Shown here piece by piece: positions 43,029-55,831 of a stretch of DNA of 64,000 nucleotides. Source of the stretch: Dalbergia cochinchinensis (lineage: Eukaryota > Streptophyta > Magnoliopsida > Fabales > Fabaceae); assembly GCA_031216125.1 (NCBI GenBank), contig CM062373.1:41579874-41643873 (forward strand), in the 5' to 3' direction. The first letter of the stretch is position 1; each line of letters opens with the position of its first letter. The notes under the pieces were generated by a model. That model was not told the origin of the DNA, ran no database searches, and worked only from the letters and a program-made list of their open reading frames with translations. The position numbers and the translations under genes were made by a program.

Positions 43029-46000
43029 TTTTGTTAGCTCTAGTACATTTAAGAAAGCTTAGGTGCCAAATGTTTTGAGTGATAACATATATAATTTCAA
43101 AAAAATATTTTGAAGAATGACTAATATTTTCCTTGAATTTCTTGAAGCAACAAATAGGTCTTATCACGTTAGTATACACGACTCTTAAAATGAAAATATT
43201 TTCACATGATATGTGCAAATATGTTTAATCTCATTTGAAGAGATTGAGACGTAAGGTAAGTAAAAAATATATCATGGATTGAATGTTTGTATGTTTAACG
43301 GACTGAAGAAAACTCTCAAGTACAAGAAACTAAGGCTCAAATCCTCAAAAAGTAGCACATACTTCAAAAAGTGCAATTCAAGTGAAGATATCAATCTAAC
43401 TCTGAAGCAAGAATGTACTACAGCCTTCAATCATCATGCTGATAATTGTATCATTATCAACAAATTCTGATTGAAGACTAGAAGATCAAAGAGACATTCA
43501 GAAACTGTTACCGCATTTCAGAAAATACGTTTCACAGTGAAACGGTGAACTTTACATGAAAAGGAGGGAGTTTTTAAATTCAAATTTAAAATTAAACCCA
43601 GTCAAGGACTGATATGATACCTCTTCTACCAACTTGGTTAATTGCCCTAACTTTTAGAAGGAAAAGTTTAGAAACCTTATTTAGAAAGTAAAAAGTAGTT
43701 TCTAAAGGTGGCCTCAAAAACATCCATTTCACAACGGCTTCTGGAACTACTCTGACAATGCAGAGCTACTCCTCTAGACTTCATTTTTAAGACACAAAAA
43801 GAAGATCACTGCATGTCACTTGGAAAATAAATCAAGGGCAACAGTTAAAAAAGCAGATCAAATATAAAAGGAGATGTTATGCTTACACAAAATAAGCGAC
43901 TTTTGCTCATCAAAGTCCTAAAATACTAAAGACATTTTCCTTCATCTTTTGTAAAGTTTATTACTACTTGTAATAACTTTCTTCCCTATAAAAATATTCT
44001 GTCTATGATCTCAGTAGATTAGACGTTCTTCCTATGAAGAATAGTTAGAAAGAAGTCATTCAAGTTTTCCAGGTTTGCTATTGTTCATCTTATAAAAACT
44101 TGAGTGTTAGTTAATTTGAGTATTCAAACCCAAACTGAAACCTCTATAACCTCGATCTGGTAGTAATTGCTGTAAGTTATCTTGAAGAGGCTAAGTAAGA
44201 ACTACTTGTAATGTGATAGTAGAGTGAGCTACTAGTCATAGTGTTAGCTTGGAGAAGCTAGTCAAAGGCTACTCAGTCGTGACAGTAGAGTGAGCTACTA
44301 GTCACTGTGTTAGCTTGGAGAGGTTTGTCAAAGACTACTTGGTTGTGACAGTAAAGTACGCTACTGGTCACTGGTAAGAGCTTGGGAAGACTACTATAAA
44401 GACTATCTAAATTTCTCAGGTTGAGAAAGGTTTTAGTGCAATTCAATGGTGGTTGAGAACTGGATGTAGGTCTTAGCTCCTGAACTCTGTCATGATGTGC
44501 TAATTAGTTTTGAATGACAACAAAGCCAATTTAAAAAAAATGCTTTGAAGAACAACTAATGGTTATCTTGAGTTTCTTGTAAGATTATAATAGGATTCTA
44601 TCATTTAACAAGAGCAATGCTTACTTAAAGGAGGAAAAAATTTACTCTACATGTGTAAACATGTTTATCTCCTATTGAGAGATATGAACTAAAAAGAAAG
44701 TGAAATTATATCCTTATTCAAGTGCAAGATAGCTAATGATTTGAAGAAGACATCAACAATACAAGAAACCAAGTTTCAAGACTTCAGAAAGTAGCACTGG
44801 ATATTAGAAAATATGCTTACAATGAAGATATCAAGCAATCTTTGAAGATCATATGTTTTACTATCTTTAATTAGCTTAATAGCAAATTTTTCATCATCAT
44901 AAAACTTGGATTGAAGATCATAAAGTAAAGAAATCATCAAGGATTTACTACCGCACGTCAGAAAGCTCACTTCACTGTGGAGCACTGAATGGTTCTAGAA
45001 ATGGAAGGAGATTTGAATTTCAAATTTGAAAGAGTCAAATTCCAGTGTCAGAATTAGCTAATCATCTCTTTTGTCTTTGAAGTCAACCATTCCAAGTCTT
45101 AGAAGAAAAAGTTCAGAAACCATAGTTCAGAAAGTAAGAGCAGTTTTTTGAAGGGCATCAAAAACCTCTATTCTACAATGGCTTCTACAAAATGATTTGA
45201 CAGAAAGACAGGCTATTTTTCTAGACTCTCTTTCTACAACACAAATAGAAGATCAACACGTATCCCTGGAAGATCTAATCAAAGGCAATGGTCACAAAGA
45301 AGACCTTCTATATATATGAGATGTTGTGCTCAAATAAGAAAAGAAAGACTCTGTGCATAAAGAGAAAACTTTGCAAAAGTCTCTCTTCATCTCCAATAAG
45401 GTTCATATCATTATGTAATCAGATTCCTTACTTGTAAAAATCTTCTTTCTACGTTCTTAAGTAGATTTATGTTCTTCATAGGAAGAAAAGATAGAAAGAA
45501 GTCATTCAAGTTTTCGTAGGATCTTTTAATGTATATGTTAAGGAAATTTAAGTATAGGTTAGTTTCTGTAGCAACCCAAACACAAAATCTTTGTATCCTA
45601 GATCCAGTAGTAATTGCTTTGAAATAGCTTGGAGAGGCTAATAAAAAATACTTGTAATGCTACAGTAACTTTTGGTTTACTGGTCACGGTTTAGCTTGGA
45701 GAGGCTAGTTAAAGACTACATTCAACGTGGCAATAACAGGTGGTTTACTAGTCATGGTTCAACTTGGAAAGGCTAGGAAGAACTACTCGATTTAGCTTGG
45801 AGAAAGGCTAGGAAAAACTACTCTGTTCAACTTGGAGAGGATAGGAAGAGCTACTCAATTTGTGGCAGTAAGGGTTGTCAGTTGGTCACAAATGAGAGCT
45901 TGGGATGGCTAATGTAAAGATTATCTAGTTATTCTTTCTCTGGTTTGAGAAAGATGATTAGTGAGGCCTTAACATTTGTTGAGTACTGGATGTAAGCTAG

Positions 46001-46280
46001 TTTTTGCCGAAGCAGTATAAAAATATTTGTGTCTCATCTTCCTCTCTTTGATCTTCTTTATATTTCTCTGTTATGCTTTATTATTTATCACATGCTGATA
46101 TAATGTTCTTGTGGTTCTATTATTTATTTTATACTTCAGAATTCTACTTTCTAAAACTCCTAACTGAGTTTTCACTGTACTACGAGTTTTATACTTGATA
46201 ATATTTGATTTAAATGTATCAAAAAAGTAAAATGAAGTAAGCACAATTCAACTCCCTTCTCATGCACATTTCCACTTACA
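43029..46280 (+). repeat. Two tandem sirevirus LTR copies
   Basis: The first starts TGTTAGCTCTAG near 43029 and breaks off near 44490. The second starts about 44497 (TGTGCTAATTAGTTTTGAATGAC) and ends ...CACTTACA at 46280, before the primer site. Both follow the same text order: ACAACAAAGCCAATTT-type start, a GAAGAAC-ACTAAT block, a GAAAGTA.. block, and a series of AGCTTGGAGAGGCTAG phrases near the end. The phrases AGCTTGGAGAGGCTAGT...AAAGACTAC are themselves repeated three to five times (44160-44400 and 45610-45920). Confidence 0.75.
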
Positions 46281-46282
46281 AG

Positions 46283-46298
46283 TGATATCAGAGCAAGG
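46283..46298 (+). other. Primer-binding site of copia B
   Basis: TGATATCAGAGCAAGG lies two bases after the LTR end TTACA. It matches initiator-Met tRNA primer sites with one or two changes. The following CCTCTAAGGGGTTGAGCA is shared with copies A and C. Confidence 0.8.
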
Positions 46299-47760
46299 CC
46301 TCTAAGGGGTTGAGCAATCCAATGATTACAGAGGACAAAAATTGAGGGACAAAATGACATATATCCACTATACAAGATCAATCTATCAACTAACCAACTT
46401 TCACTAATGAGGCATCAAGATCTGTCTTAGCATACTCAATGTTTAAAGGGATTTCAAAAGACCGGTGGACAAGAACAACATAAAGGAAAGAGTTCAGTTG
46501 TTCCACTAAGTCAAGCCCCTGTTTGTATATGCACTAAGCTGAAGTTAAATATGCTATATTTGTATTGCTTATGACATATGAAAGGCTATATGGAATAGAC
46601 TATGAATGATGCTTGAAGATCTTAAACTATTTTAAGATATTCTTGACCTAAGATTGTCATATCAGATGCAATACAATGCTAAATAAAATGAAAATTGCTA
46701 AAACTTCATATGAAGTGGAAAGATCTGATATAGAAATCTAAGATTGAATATGGAGATGAGACCTTTATGTTTGTGGAAAATGTCAAAAGTCTGAAAAAGC
46801 TAAAACCAAGAAAGGAAGAGACATCAATCTAAGGAAAGAAAAGAAGAGCAAAAGATTATCTTAAAAAAGAGGACAATCTGCTAACAAAAGTAAAAAAAAA
46901 AAAAATCTTGTATCAGGAGTTCTACGTTCAGAGCATCACAGATATATCCCATCTTCAAGAAGGAGAGTGTGTTGGCTACCTAGAGTATCTCTGAAAGTGA
47001 AAAAAACAAGTCAGAAAGTCTTGATGAGGTAGAAAATGTTGTCATTCTATGTTTTATGACTAAAGGCACTTCAATATAGACAATCAAGGTAAATGTATTT
47101 GCATATTATTCTTCATATAATGTATTAATTGCTTTATTTGATGAGTTGCTAGAAGTTTTTCAAGATTATTCTTCTGTATATCTCAAATCAGTCAAGGAAC
47201 TCATAAGATTGCTATGAAAACTTGAGATGATAAAGCTTGAAGTTGGAAAGCTAAAAGAAAAATATATTTCAAGGAAATTCCTTCTTCGCAAGTTCTATAA
47301 AACTGAAGCCTCCAAAAGAAATTTGAAGGACATCAGAAAGTTATTTCTGAATCTTAGAGAGGACTTCATGGCTTATAAAGATCTGACTGGAACATTCGAT
47401 TTATTTCAAAAACTTTGCTTTTGTGAAAATGGTCAGAATCTATAGTTTAAGAAAACTGGACGGGGATATACAAAGGAGATGAAAGATGAAAAAGCTATGC
47501 AACCTTATCTATTATATCTATATCCTGTTTCTTGCTCTCACTGTTGTAAGAAGATATACTTACCTGACAAATGGATCTTGAAAAAGAAATTTGTTAGAAA
47601 GGTTGAAAAATCTCTTTCTTTGAAACTAAGCAAAAGGACCCAAGAAAGTCTGGGTACCGAAATCAAATCATTTTTCTTGCAGGTATATCTGAAAAGGTTC
47701 TTTGGTGAATTATCAAGAAGCAAATAGATTATGAAAATTCCAGATACCTTGTTCTAAGCT
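46299..47760 (+). pseudogene. Copia B gag remnant
   Basis: Broken gag. A region near 46410-46620 corresponds to the gag N-terminal part of copy A. A Lys/Glu/Leu-rich coiled-coil-like stretch lies at 47227-47445. The zinc-knuckle region at 47479-47727 reads CSHCCKKIYLPDKW, where the histidine and last cysteine of CX2CX4HX4C are replaced by tyrosine and tryptophan. Stops and frameshifts are frequent. Confidence 0.7.
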
Positions 47761-48540
47761 TGAGAGTTTCTCTAAACCTTGAATGATAACAACTTGGTAG
47801 TTATGAAGTACAATGGTGAACAAGCTTGAAAAAGACCTTGCTGATAATCTCGATAATTTTGTGAAATGTCATGAGTAGGTAAATCTCAAGGACATTTCAA
47901 AAAGCTAGCAAATGAAAGCCAAAGCATCCGAAAGTAAGCTCCAGGGCATCAAGACTTCAGAAAGTATGCTCGGATCTCCCAAGTTAAACAGAAAGTAACC
48001 TTTCTAGACTACAAAATGAACAGTATGAAGATGACATAGAAGCTGAAGAATCTCAATGTACAGAAACTACATGAGAGTTTTTGATTTAAAGGTAGTCTTC
48101 TAATGTCTAAGTTCACGGAGTGACTTCCATGGGTATGAAAATCAAGTCATCTCCTGGAATTATATCAAAACCATGCTTTCATCACCACCTTTGAACCTGA
48201 ATGTATTGAAAAAGCTTTGAATAGTCAAAGTTAGGTGGAGGCTATGCTAAATATGCTGACTAAGTTCAAGAAAAAGGCAAAGTCTACACAACATGTTGAA
48301 ACATTATCATCTATACAAAGTAGATGTTCAAGGACATATAGATAAAGTTGATATCATTAAGGCAAGCATGGCTGCAGAAGGTTATAGCTATCAATAAAAA
48401 TTGATTATGATGAAATCTTTGCACAAAAATGCTACTTGCTACTGCTAACTTCTGTAGAGAAAGGGGTGAAAGAAAAAGCACCCAGATGCTTGGAATAAGG
48501 ATCAAGCTGAAAGACTATATCTTGAGGTATTTCATACTTC
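47761..48540 (+). pseudogene. Copia B pol remnant, integrase and RT core deleted
   Basis: About 47810-48100 matches the Glu/Lys/Ser linker that lies between integrase and RT in copy C (60000-60200). The integrase itself is therefore missing by a deletion near 47760-47800. 48160-48420 matches the RT N-terminus. Near 48500 the text jumps to the RNase H end (ACTATATCTTGAGGTATTTCA, compare 61625). No catalytic motif remains. Confidence 0.7.
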
Positions 48541-49559
48541 CTATTTTCTGAGATAATACTTGTGCTAATTATCTTATCAAGAATTATTTTAGCACTCTGA
48601 GTTAAAGTTCTTATTACAAAATTATTTTATTTTATGTCTTGTTAAAAATAGAGATGTTGAGTTAATAGATATGCATATACTTTGTGTCATGATGTATTCA
48701 AAATATCTATTGCTAAGATCTCTTATATGCTTTTCTATTTTTGAAAAGGTTTTTCATTAAAAGTTTTCACATATAAGCATTCATGCACAAAACATCTCTA
48801 GGCATTCTCTCTTCATAACTCCTATCTAAAGACCTAGCAAAGCTATCAAGAGTCATCAGAAAGAGTATTCTCTCAAATATATAACATGTCAGTTTGCAAG
48901 AATAGCAGAAGTTCAGTCTATGTGATCAGCTGATTGGTCAGAACATCAATAAGTCAAGATACAATATCAAAAGCATAGTTTGCAAGATCAGAAAGAAGAT
49001 GTGTTGGTTAGAAAGAAGAAATGAGGGTCAGTAAATAAGGAATATATGGGAGCATAGTATCCTGTGCAGGAAGATGAGCCAGTGATGAGCATAGTAAACT
49101 GTAAGGTTCAGAGAGTAGCTCCTTCAGAAAGTAGCTCCTTTAGAAAGTAATTTGAAGAGTCAGAAAACTTTCTTGCTTAAAGAATGATGAAAATGGGGGA
49201 TAATTCCCACTTTTTTATGTTTCTCTATCCCACGTCCTTTCACCTTCTATCAGTCACATCACATCTCTTAAAAAACCCTCACTCCTCACATATTACCACT
49301 TTTTTATCATCATCTTCAACCTCAAACACGATACCACTGACCGTTTCATCTTTTATCTCTTCCCTTGTTACCACAAACTTCTTCTCTCAAACACTTTGTC
49401 TTGTAACCATAACTCCTATCCCCTTCAAGCTTCAACCTTTAACCTTTGTTCTTGTTCCAATCTACATACACTAGTCTGAAATAGCTAAAAGAAACATTGT
49501 TCTTGTTGCATTGCTAATATGGGAACTCCTCTTATTTGAAGAGCCTCTGCATCAGTAAC
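48541..49559 (+). other. Copia B noncoding stretch between pol and third ORF
   Basis: Matches the sequence after RNase H in copy C (61880-62440): TATAAGCATTCATGCA, repeated AGTTTGCAAGATCAGAAAG phrases, then an A/T-free block with TTCCCAC and CTCACTCCT. The 96-codon frame at 49184-49474 is here and is not supported as a gene. Confidence 0.6.
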
Positions 49560-50239
49560 ACTATGTTGATAACTTTTCACAATGGCTTGTAGCCCCTAGG
49601 AAAAGGCTAACTCAGGAGCTAATGGCTCAGATTCTCATCTTTCTAGAGGTTATTTCCTTTTAAGGGTGGGAAGGGTTCTTTGACCTAACCTATCGAGTCT
49701 TCATTGGGATGGTCACTGTCTTCTACTCCTAGATGATTCAAGTGTCTGATTTAGTGCTGACCTCTTATGTCAAAAGGGTTAATATGGGACTGAGCATAAT
49801 GACCTTTCAACCATCATTCATGCTCCAAAGGAAGAAGTCAGATGCTCCTATGAGAACAATTGGTTTGAGAATCTTGGTGTCATAGTAGAAGAAATGTCCA
49901 AATATCCAATGAATTCTCCTAGATATCAACCTTAGGAGATAAACAATTCTATATTGAATTCCAAAGCTCATCAAATCTTTACCCTTATCCAGTTCTTTCT
50001 TCTTTTGTTGTTGGAGAGCACGTATCTACTAGTTGGAATGGATTGCATGCTTTTATTCTATTTGTTGGCAAAAAGAAAGGTAAACTTGCCCAGACTGATC
50101 TTTGATTACATGCTAAATGCAATTTCTCCAAAAAAGAAAAGAACTGCTGCTATTCCATAGGGGGTTATGATGACAAAAATCTTTGAACAACTGCACTACC
50201 CTCTTGAAAATGAATGGTATAAGTTTATGGAAGGAGCTG
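49560..50239 (+). pseudogene. Copia B third (env-like) ORF remnant
   Basis: Begins near an ATG at 49582 and is homologous along its length to 62430-63200 of copy C, for example GTCTTCATTGGGATGGTCACTG against GTGTTTCTAGGTATGGTCATTA. In sireviruses an extra ORF sits in this place after pol, and is called env-like. There are many stops, and the copy is cut at 50239 by the neighbouring LTR. Confidence 0.55.
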
Positions 50240-53200
50240 TGTAACACCTTAATATTTAACTCAACACGCCTAGAACGTATTTAAGTTAAGTATTAGTTAT
50301 TACTCTTTTGATTCAGTTTTTGATTCAAAACTTCTTGAAAAATACTTTAGTTAAAATATGGGTAAAATTTTTTTAAACTGTAAATACCAAAACGTGAGCT
50401 GCACATGCTAGATATCTAATGCCATTTATCTTGCCTACGTAAGAGAGATGTTAGAAACAAATAACGGATAAATACATAATACAACCATGGCATAACATAA
50501 CTCAAATGTTAATAACATATCAATAACTATATCATAATAGTGATGCCTTGTAAACTTAAGGACATCAATATATATCCATCAATAGAATACAAACTAATAT
50601 ATGAAATACGATCTCTTTAAAGGCAAATATCCAAAGGAAAGTTATCTCCGTAGCTCTTTATCCAGTCTCAAGGTAAATCACGAACTACACCATCATTCAT
50701 GTCTGGAGACGACACGGAAAAGAAAAAGGGATGGAAAACTTATACAAGAATCTTAGTAGGGCTTCCCGACTTTAACACAAGTGTCATCGTCATCGTCCCC
50801 AGGAACCTCGGGTTTAATTATGAAAATGGTGAACATATATATAAGGTTCATTTAATAAGTTATAAATACCATTAGCCAAGGCCTGTATCTTTTAGCATGA
50901 ATCTTAATGTCATGAATGCAACATATTAGTCATGGATGCATGTCAATAACATATACATAATATCATAAAATTCATAAAATGATGCATAAGATATAAAGAA
51001 CATCATGATCATCATTTCTTACAAGTGACTTAAACTTCTTTATTCTCTTTTCCTTGGGGGCCGCCCTATAATTTTCTCTTTTCTCGAGAGTTCTAGGTTA
51101 TGAGCTCAAACCTCACTAGTCGTCACTAGCGTAATCTTATCCCTTTTGATAAGTTAAATTCCCGATTCTTAAGGTACGAGATATGGGGCATTAGGATCAC
51201 CTTTCATAACCTTTAATTCGGGGAGTCCAAAGGATCACTTCCAATTTGGATAACCTCTTATAACCTTTAATTCGGGGAGTCTAGAGGATCATTTCCATGT
51301 GTCTTATGTCACCTTTAATCTTGGCATGATATATGAGATGCAAACATAAATAACTTCATCATTTCAATATTTCATGCTCATAAACTTCATGAACTTATGC
51401 ATCTCAATGAATCAAACATAACCATAACATGCCGTAATTTAAATCATATAAACATCCATCATATTTCATTGCATATATCCATAAGCCATATAAATTTCAA
51501 CACATGAACATAGCCTTCACGAGATATCAATCACATTCATCTCATCAAATTTATCAATATTTACGCTTAAGCCCCAAAAGGGTCAAATCGCAATTTCTCA
51601 AAGATTTCAGGTCAAAATATAAATACCTCTTTTTAACACATTCTTACAAACTAGAGATCTTTAACATTAACCAATACTTTCAAAAGATATATAACTACTA
51701 GAACCATATAAAACTCATCATAAAAACCTTTTAGGGTTATACACCAAATTTTAACATACTTTAGGGGTCAAAGTGCAGAATCGCTTGTTTTTAATATTTA
51801 ACAATAACCAAAATTTCTAAAACTTTATCTAAACTTTATAAATGGTATTTTGGACTCATGGACACATTCAACATCATTAGTAGCTCTAAATAAAATCATT
51901 TGGCTGAAATAACATAGTTGATAGTTTAAACACAACTTTCCAAATTTTGCAAAACGGCCCAAACTAACACTTGTAATTACCCTTTTAAGCATCTATGGTA
52001 CTAAAAATAATTTTTACAATAAATATAAGTAATTCTTAAGTGTGTGAATAATATGAACAGCCTTGAACAATCCTTGAACAGAATCAGAAAATTAGTCTCC
52101 TTAAAGCTTCAAAAGAACACAATTTTAATCCTTTCTAGTTACTAAACTTTCCTAAAATGCTAAAAATAATTTTTATGACAATTATTAGTGATCCTTAAGT
52201 GTGTGAACAGCTATAAACACTAGTGAACAGTGGTGAACAATGATGAATAGTGATGAATAGAAATCAGAAAATTTATCATTCTAAAAGTTTCATAAAAACA
52301 CAATTTTGATCCTTTTTAGTTACTAGTTTTTCCTAAGGCACTAAAAACAATTCTTACAATAACTACTAGTGATTTAAACTCATCTAAACATCCCAAATCA
52401 GTAACCATTCTAGTTCTAAAAGATTAGATTAGAATAATAAAACTTTAGCTTTTAAAATCATGAGAAAAACCATATTCCTAATCCTTTACGATTTCTAGGA
52501 CTTTCAAAATTTCTTTGTACAACTTTAAAGACAAGGTCATACCTAAAAATAAAATATATCAAGCTTTAAATCAGAATTATATAAGGGCCAAGAATAAATA
52601 GATGAGAAGTGTCCATGGTCAAAATTGCCATTTAAGATAAAAGAAGTAAATCTTGAACTTTAGGATTTAGGTGATGACTAGAATCATAAACTTATCTTGT
52701 AACCTTATTATTATCACTATAAGGCCATAACTTGGAAATATAAATATGAAATGTAAGGCTTGAAATATAAATATAAAGATGCAAATTCATTCTTAGATCT
52801 TTATGATTTAGGTGATAACTTGAAACGTAAATATGAATATGCAAGTTCATATTATTATCTTCAAGAATTAAAGTGATAACTTGGAATATAAATATGATTA
52901 TGTAAAGCTTGAAATATAAATATGATGTACAAGAACTTGAAATATAAATATGGATGCAAGTTCTTTTTTAATGTCTTATTAAGCTCAAAACTCAAAACTT
53001 AGCAATTCTTTCATTAATCTTTTGACATCAAGAATTAAACCTTGAGCTTTAGAGGTCATTTAAATAATGGATTCACAACCACCACCATGACTCCTTATCA
53101 TCAAGCCATGGTCATTATCAAACCATATAAACCGAAATTATAAAGGAAGAACAAAGAAAGAACAAAGAAAGAACATGAAATAAAATCCCTACCAAGTTGT

Positions 53201-55177
53201 TTCTTGTTATCAAAAGGTAATGCTTGATCTTTAGAGAAGTTAGAAGAAGAAAATATGTCCTTGAAATTCAGCCAAGATTAGAGCAATTGGAGGGAGGATT
53301 AGAGCAATTCAGCCAAGGTTATGTGTTTAGCAGTTGATTTATGGTTGGAATGTGTATGCTTGAGGTTTAGAGCTTGGTTAGAGGTTGGGAATGGAGTCTC
53401 TTGAGTGGGAATGAGGAAGAAGAAGAAAGCTTGAAGTATTGGGAGAATTAGAGAACTTTGAGCAAACTTTGAGTAAGAAAACTATCAAGTAAGAAAATGC
53501 TAAGGCTAGGAATGTTTGTGTGTGCATTTAGGCCTTGTAAAATCACATATTTATAGGGCATTTGGAGGGTGTATGTACGCTGCATATGGGCTGAAATGTG
53601 ATCAGAATTCTTGCTCAAAAATAATGCAAAACAACTCAAAGATCACATGGTATAGTCATGGTGTTGTTTGAGTGCTTAATTCTTTTGAAATAAAATAAAA
53701 ATGGAGGCATATGGGGGTATGGAGGCTGATGCATATAGGCTGTAATACAATCATAATTTTTGCTCAAAAAGGTTGCAAGACAAGTCAAAGAACACATGCT
53801 ATAGTTATGATCTATTTTAGGGTGTTTTAGGCTTTACAAAAATTGAAATTTGATGGTGGAAAGGTGCTGAAAACCGTGGTCATCATGGTTGTGATGTGGC
53901 AGAATTTTTGGCTAAATAACTAGCAAGACACCTCAACAAAGAACAAGGTAAAGCAATGATGTATTCTTGTGCATCATTGTTGAAAGAAAAAATTAAAATA
54001 TAAGGCAATAGGATCATGGAACCTCATAGCTGATCCAAGGAATAATGGGGGACAAAGTTTCATTCATCATTCATGGTAGGACATGTATTTGAGGTGTATC
54101 TTGAAGAAAAGAAATAAAATATTGGTATTAAGGTGGTATCTAATGATGTAGTGCATTAAAAAGAAATGAAATATGACCACCATGGAGGTGTGATGTCTGC
54201 TAGTTTCTGGTTCATTTAGGATCAGATTTGTAATGTTTTACAAGTGGTAAATCATGTATTAGATGTGTATTTACTTAGGTAAAAGATTAGGAATTGATAG
54301 ATTAGTGAAAAGGGTAAAAGGTTAAGTGTTTAGGACAAATCAAGACAAGGTAAAAAGAGAAATCATATACTAGTAAATGAGGTTAATTTCAAATGAGTAA
54401 AAATCACTTTGTAACATAGGTTCTAAACTTAGGATAAGAAAATGTAAATGTACAATATTTTACCTAAACCGAAATCTTAACTTTGATCTCAATTATCACT
54501 AATTTTATGAGTTTTCGTAATTAAGGAAAGATAATTTAATTTTACCACAGGTGATTTTAGACTCTAATTACCTTAGTAATTATTTTTAACCTTGGGTAAT
54601 TAATTTTAAACTCAAAGTTAATGAATAAAATCAATTTGAGTTCAAATGGAGTTTTAATGCTATTTAAATTACACAAGTAAACCTATTTACCACAACTAGG
54701 GGTAGAAAAGTAATTTCACGTAAAAACTCCCTGTAAATATTGGACAATATCAAATCATACTTAAAATAGTCATTTTGAACCTTTGGGTGAAAACCGAATT
54801 CAAAGATTATAATTTCATGAAAAATTACTGCATGGGTAAAACGGTAATTTTACTTACAGTAAAAATTGAGAATTGAGATTTTTACCTCTAAGGCACATAT
54901 AATCCCCATCAGGCATAAAATTAACCCCTCAAAGATAATTTAGATTGGTTATCCTTGATTTCTAGGTAAAAATTACCTCAGGGGCATTTTGGTCATTTTA
55001 CACGTACAGAAAAATTAGGGTTCGTGACTTTCACACGAATCGCTAATCAAGTCTCCTATGATATTTCTCTAATGTCATATTCCTTTATTGAGGATTATTT
55101 GACCTCGAATTACGTGTAAAAATTATCTAGGGACATTTTGGTAATTTTCACATAGCAGTAAAAATTGGAGCGTTACA
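50240..55177 (-). repeat. Long chromovirus-type LTR (4.94 kb) without matching flanks
   Basis: On the minus strand it begins TGTAACGCTCCAATTTTTAC at 55177 and ends ATTAAGGTGTTACA at 50240. It is the close sister of 21901-26537. Landmarks are inverted repeats (55148-55119 and 54999-54969), a TATA box (53555-53548), a donor TTG|GTAGGG (53192), a perfect CTTATC/GATAAG hairpin (about 51138-51155), the 36-bp core (51129-51094) and an acceptor CTCCAG (50703). The flanks are AGCTG (left) and CTCTT (right), which do not match. Left is the env-like ORF of copia B and right is the last 28 bases of the copia C 5' LTR. Confidence 0.88.
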
Positions 55178-55206
55178 CTCTTTTCATGTACTTTTTCTAC
55201 CTACAT

Positions 55207-55223
55207 TGGCATCAGAGCTTAGG
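55207..55223 (+). other. Primer-binding site of copia C
   Basis: TGGCATCAGAGCTTAGG follows the LTR end ACCTACA. It is identical to the copy A site over the first 14 bases (initiator-Met tRNA type). Confidence 0.85.
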
Positions 55224-55831
55224 CCTCTAAGGGGTTGAGCATTCTAATGACTATAGAGATAAAGATCCCCGGGATAAATGGCACAAGACATCCACATAGC
55301 AGAAGGACACTCTACAAACATACCACTATTCTTTCATGGTGAAGGAGAAACAGAATGGAGTTGTTCATTAAATACACAAGTCTTGACTTGTAGGGGATCA
55401 TATAGGAAGGATATTACTTTCCAACAGAAAAAGTTCTAGGAACTGAAAGCACACCTCCATAGAAGTCCCAAGAAGTACATGGATAGAGAAACACAAAGCT
55501 ATAGTTCAATTGAACTCAAAAGCTAAGTACCTACTCACGTGTATGCTAAGCAAAGCAGAATACGATAAAATCATTACTTGTGACATGGCAAAAGAAACGT
55601 TACAAATCTATGCTTCATGGCTGACTATGCTTCAGAGGAAGAACCTAAGGTAAAAACATTTGAACTTGAACTTTCTATTCTCATTATCTCAACCTGAAAA
55701 AGAATCATCAGAGACTAGTTCTTGAACTCAAAATGGCCAAATCAGACATTGAGAATCTAAGGCTTGATAAAGAAGAAATAAATAGAGAAAACAAAGTTTT
55801 AAATATTCAGTTCAATACCTTAGAAGTTGAA

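Larger units (their letters stand above)
43029..50239 (+). mobile_element. Sirevirus-type Ty1/copia element B, heavily deleted
   Basis: Plus-strand relative of copy A. The order is tandem LTR copies (about 43029-46280), primer site (46283), gag (about 46330-47760), a short INT-RT linker, fused RT/RNase H scraps (48120-48540), a noncoding 3' region, and a third (env-like) ORF remnant (about 49560-50239). Integrase and most of RT and RNase H are deleted. The 3' end is cut by the LTR starting at 50240, so its own 3' LTR is missing. Confidence 0.82.

Noticed and set aside
49184..49474. 96-codon frame in copia B
   Set aside because: It lies in the noncoding spacer between pol and the third ORF. 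The matching place in copy C (about 62170-62400) is not open in the same frame.
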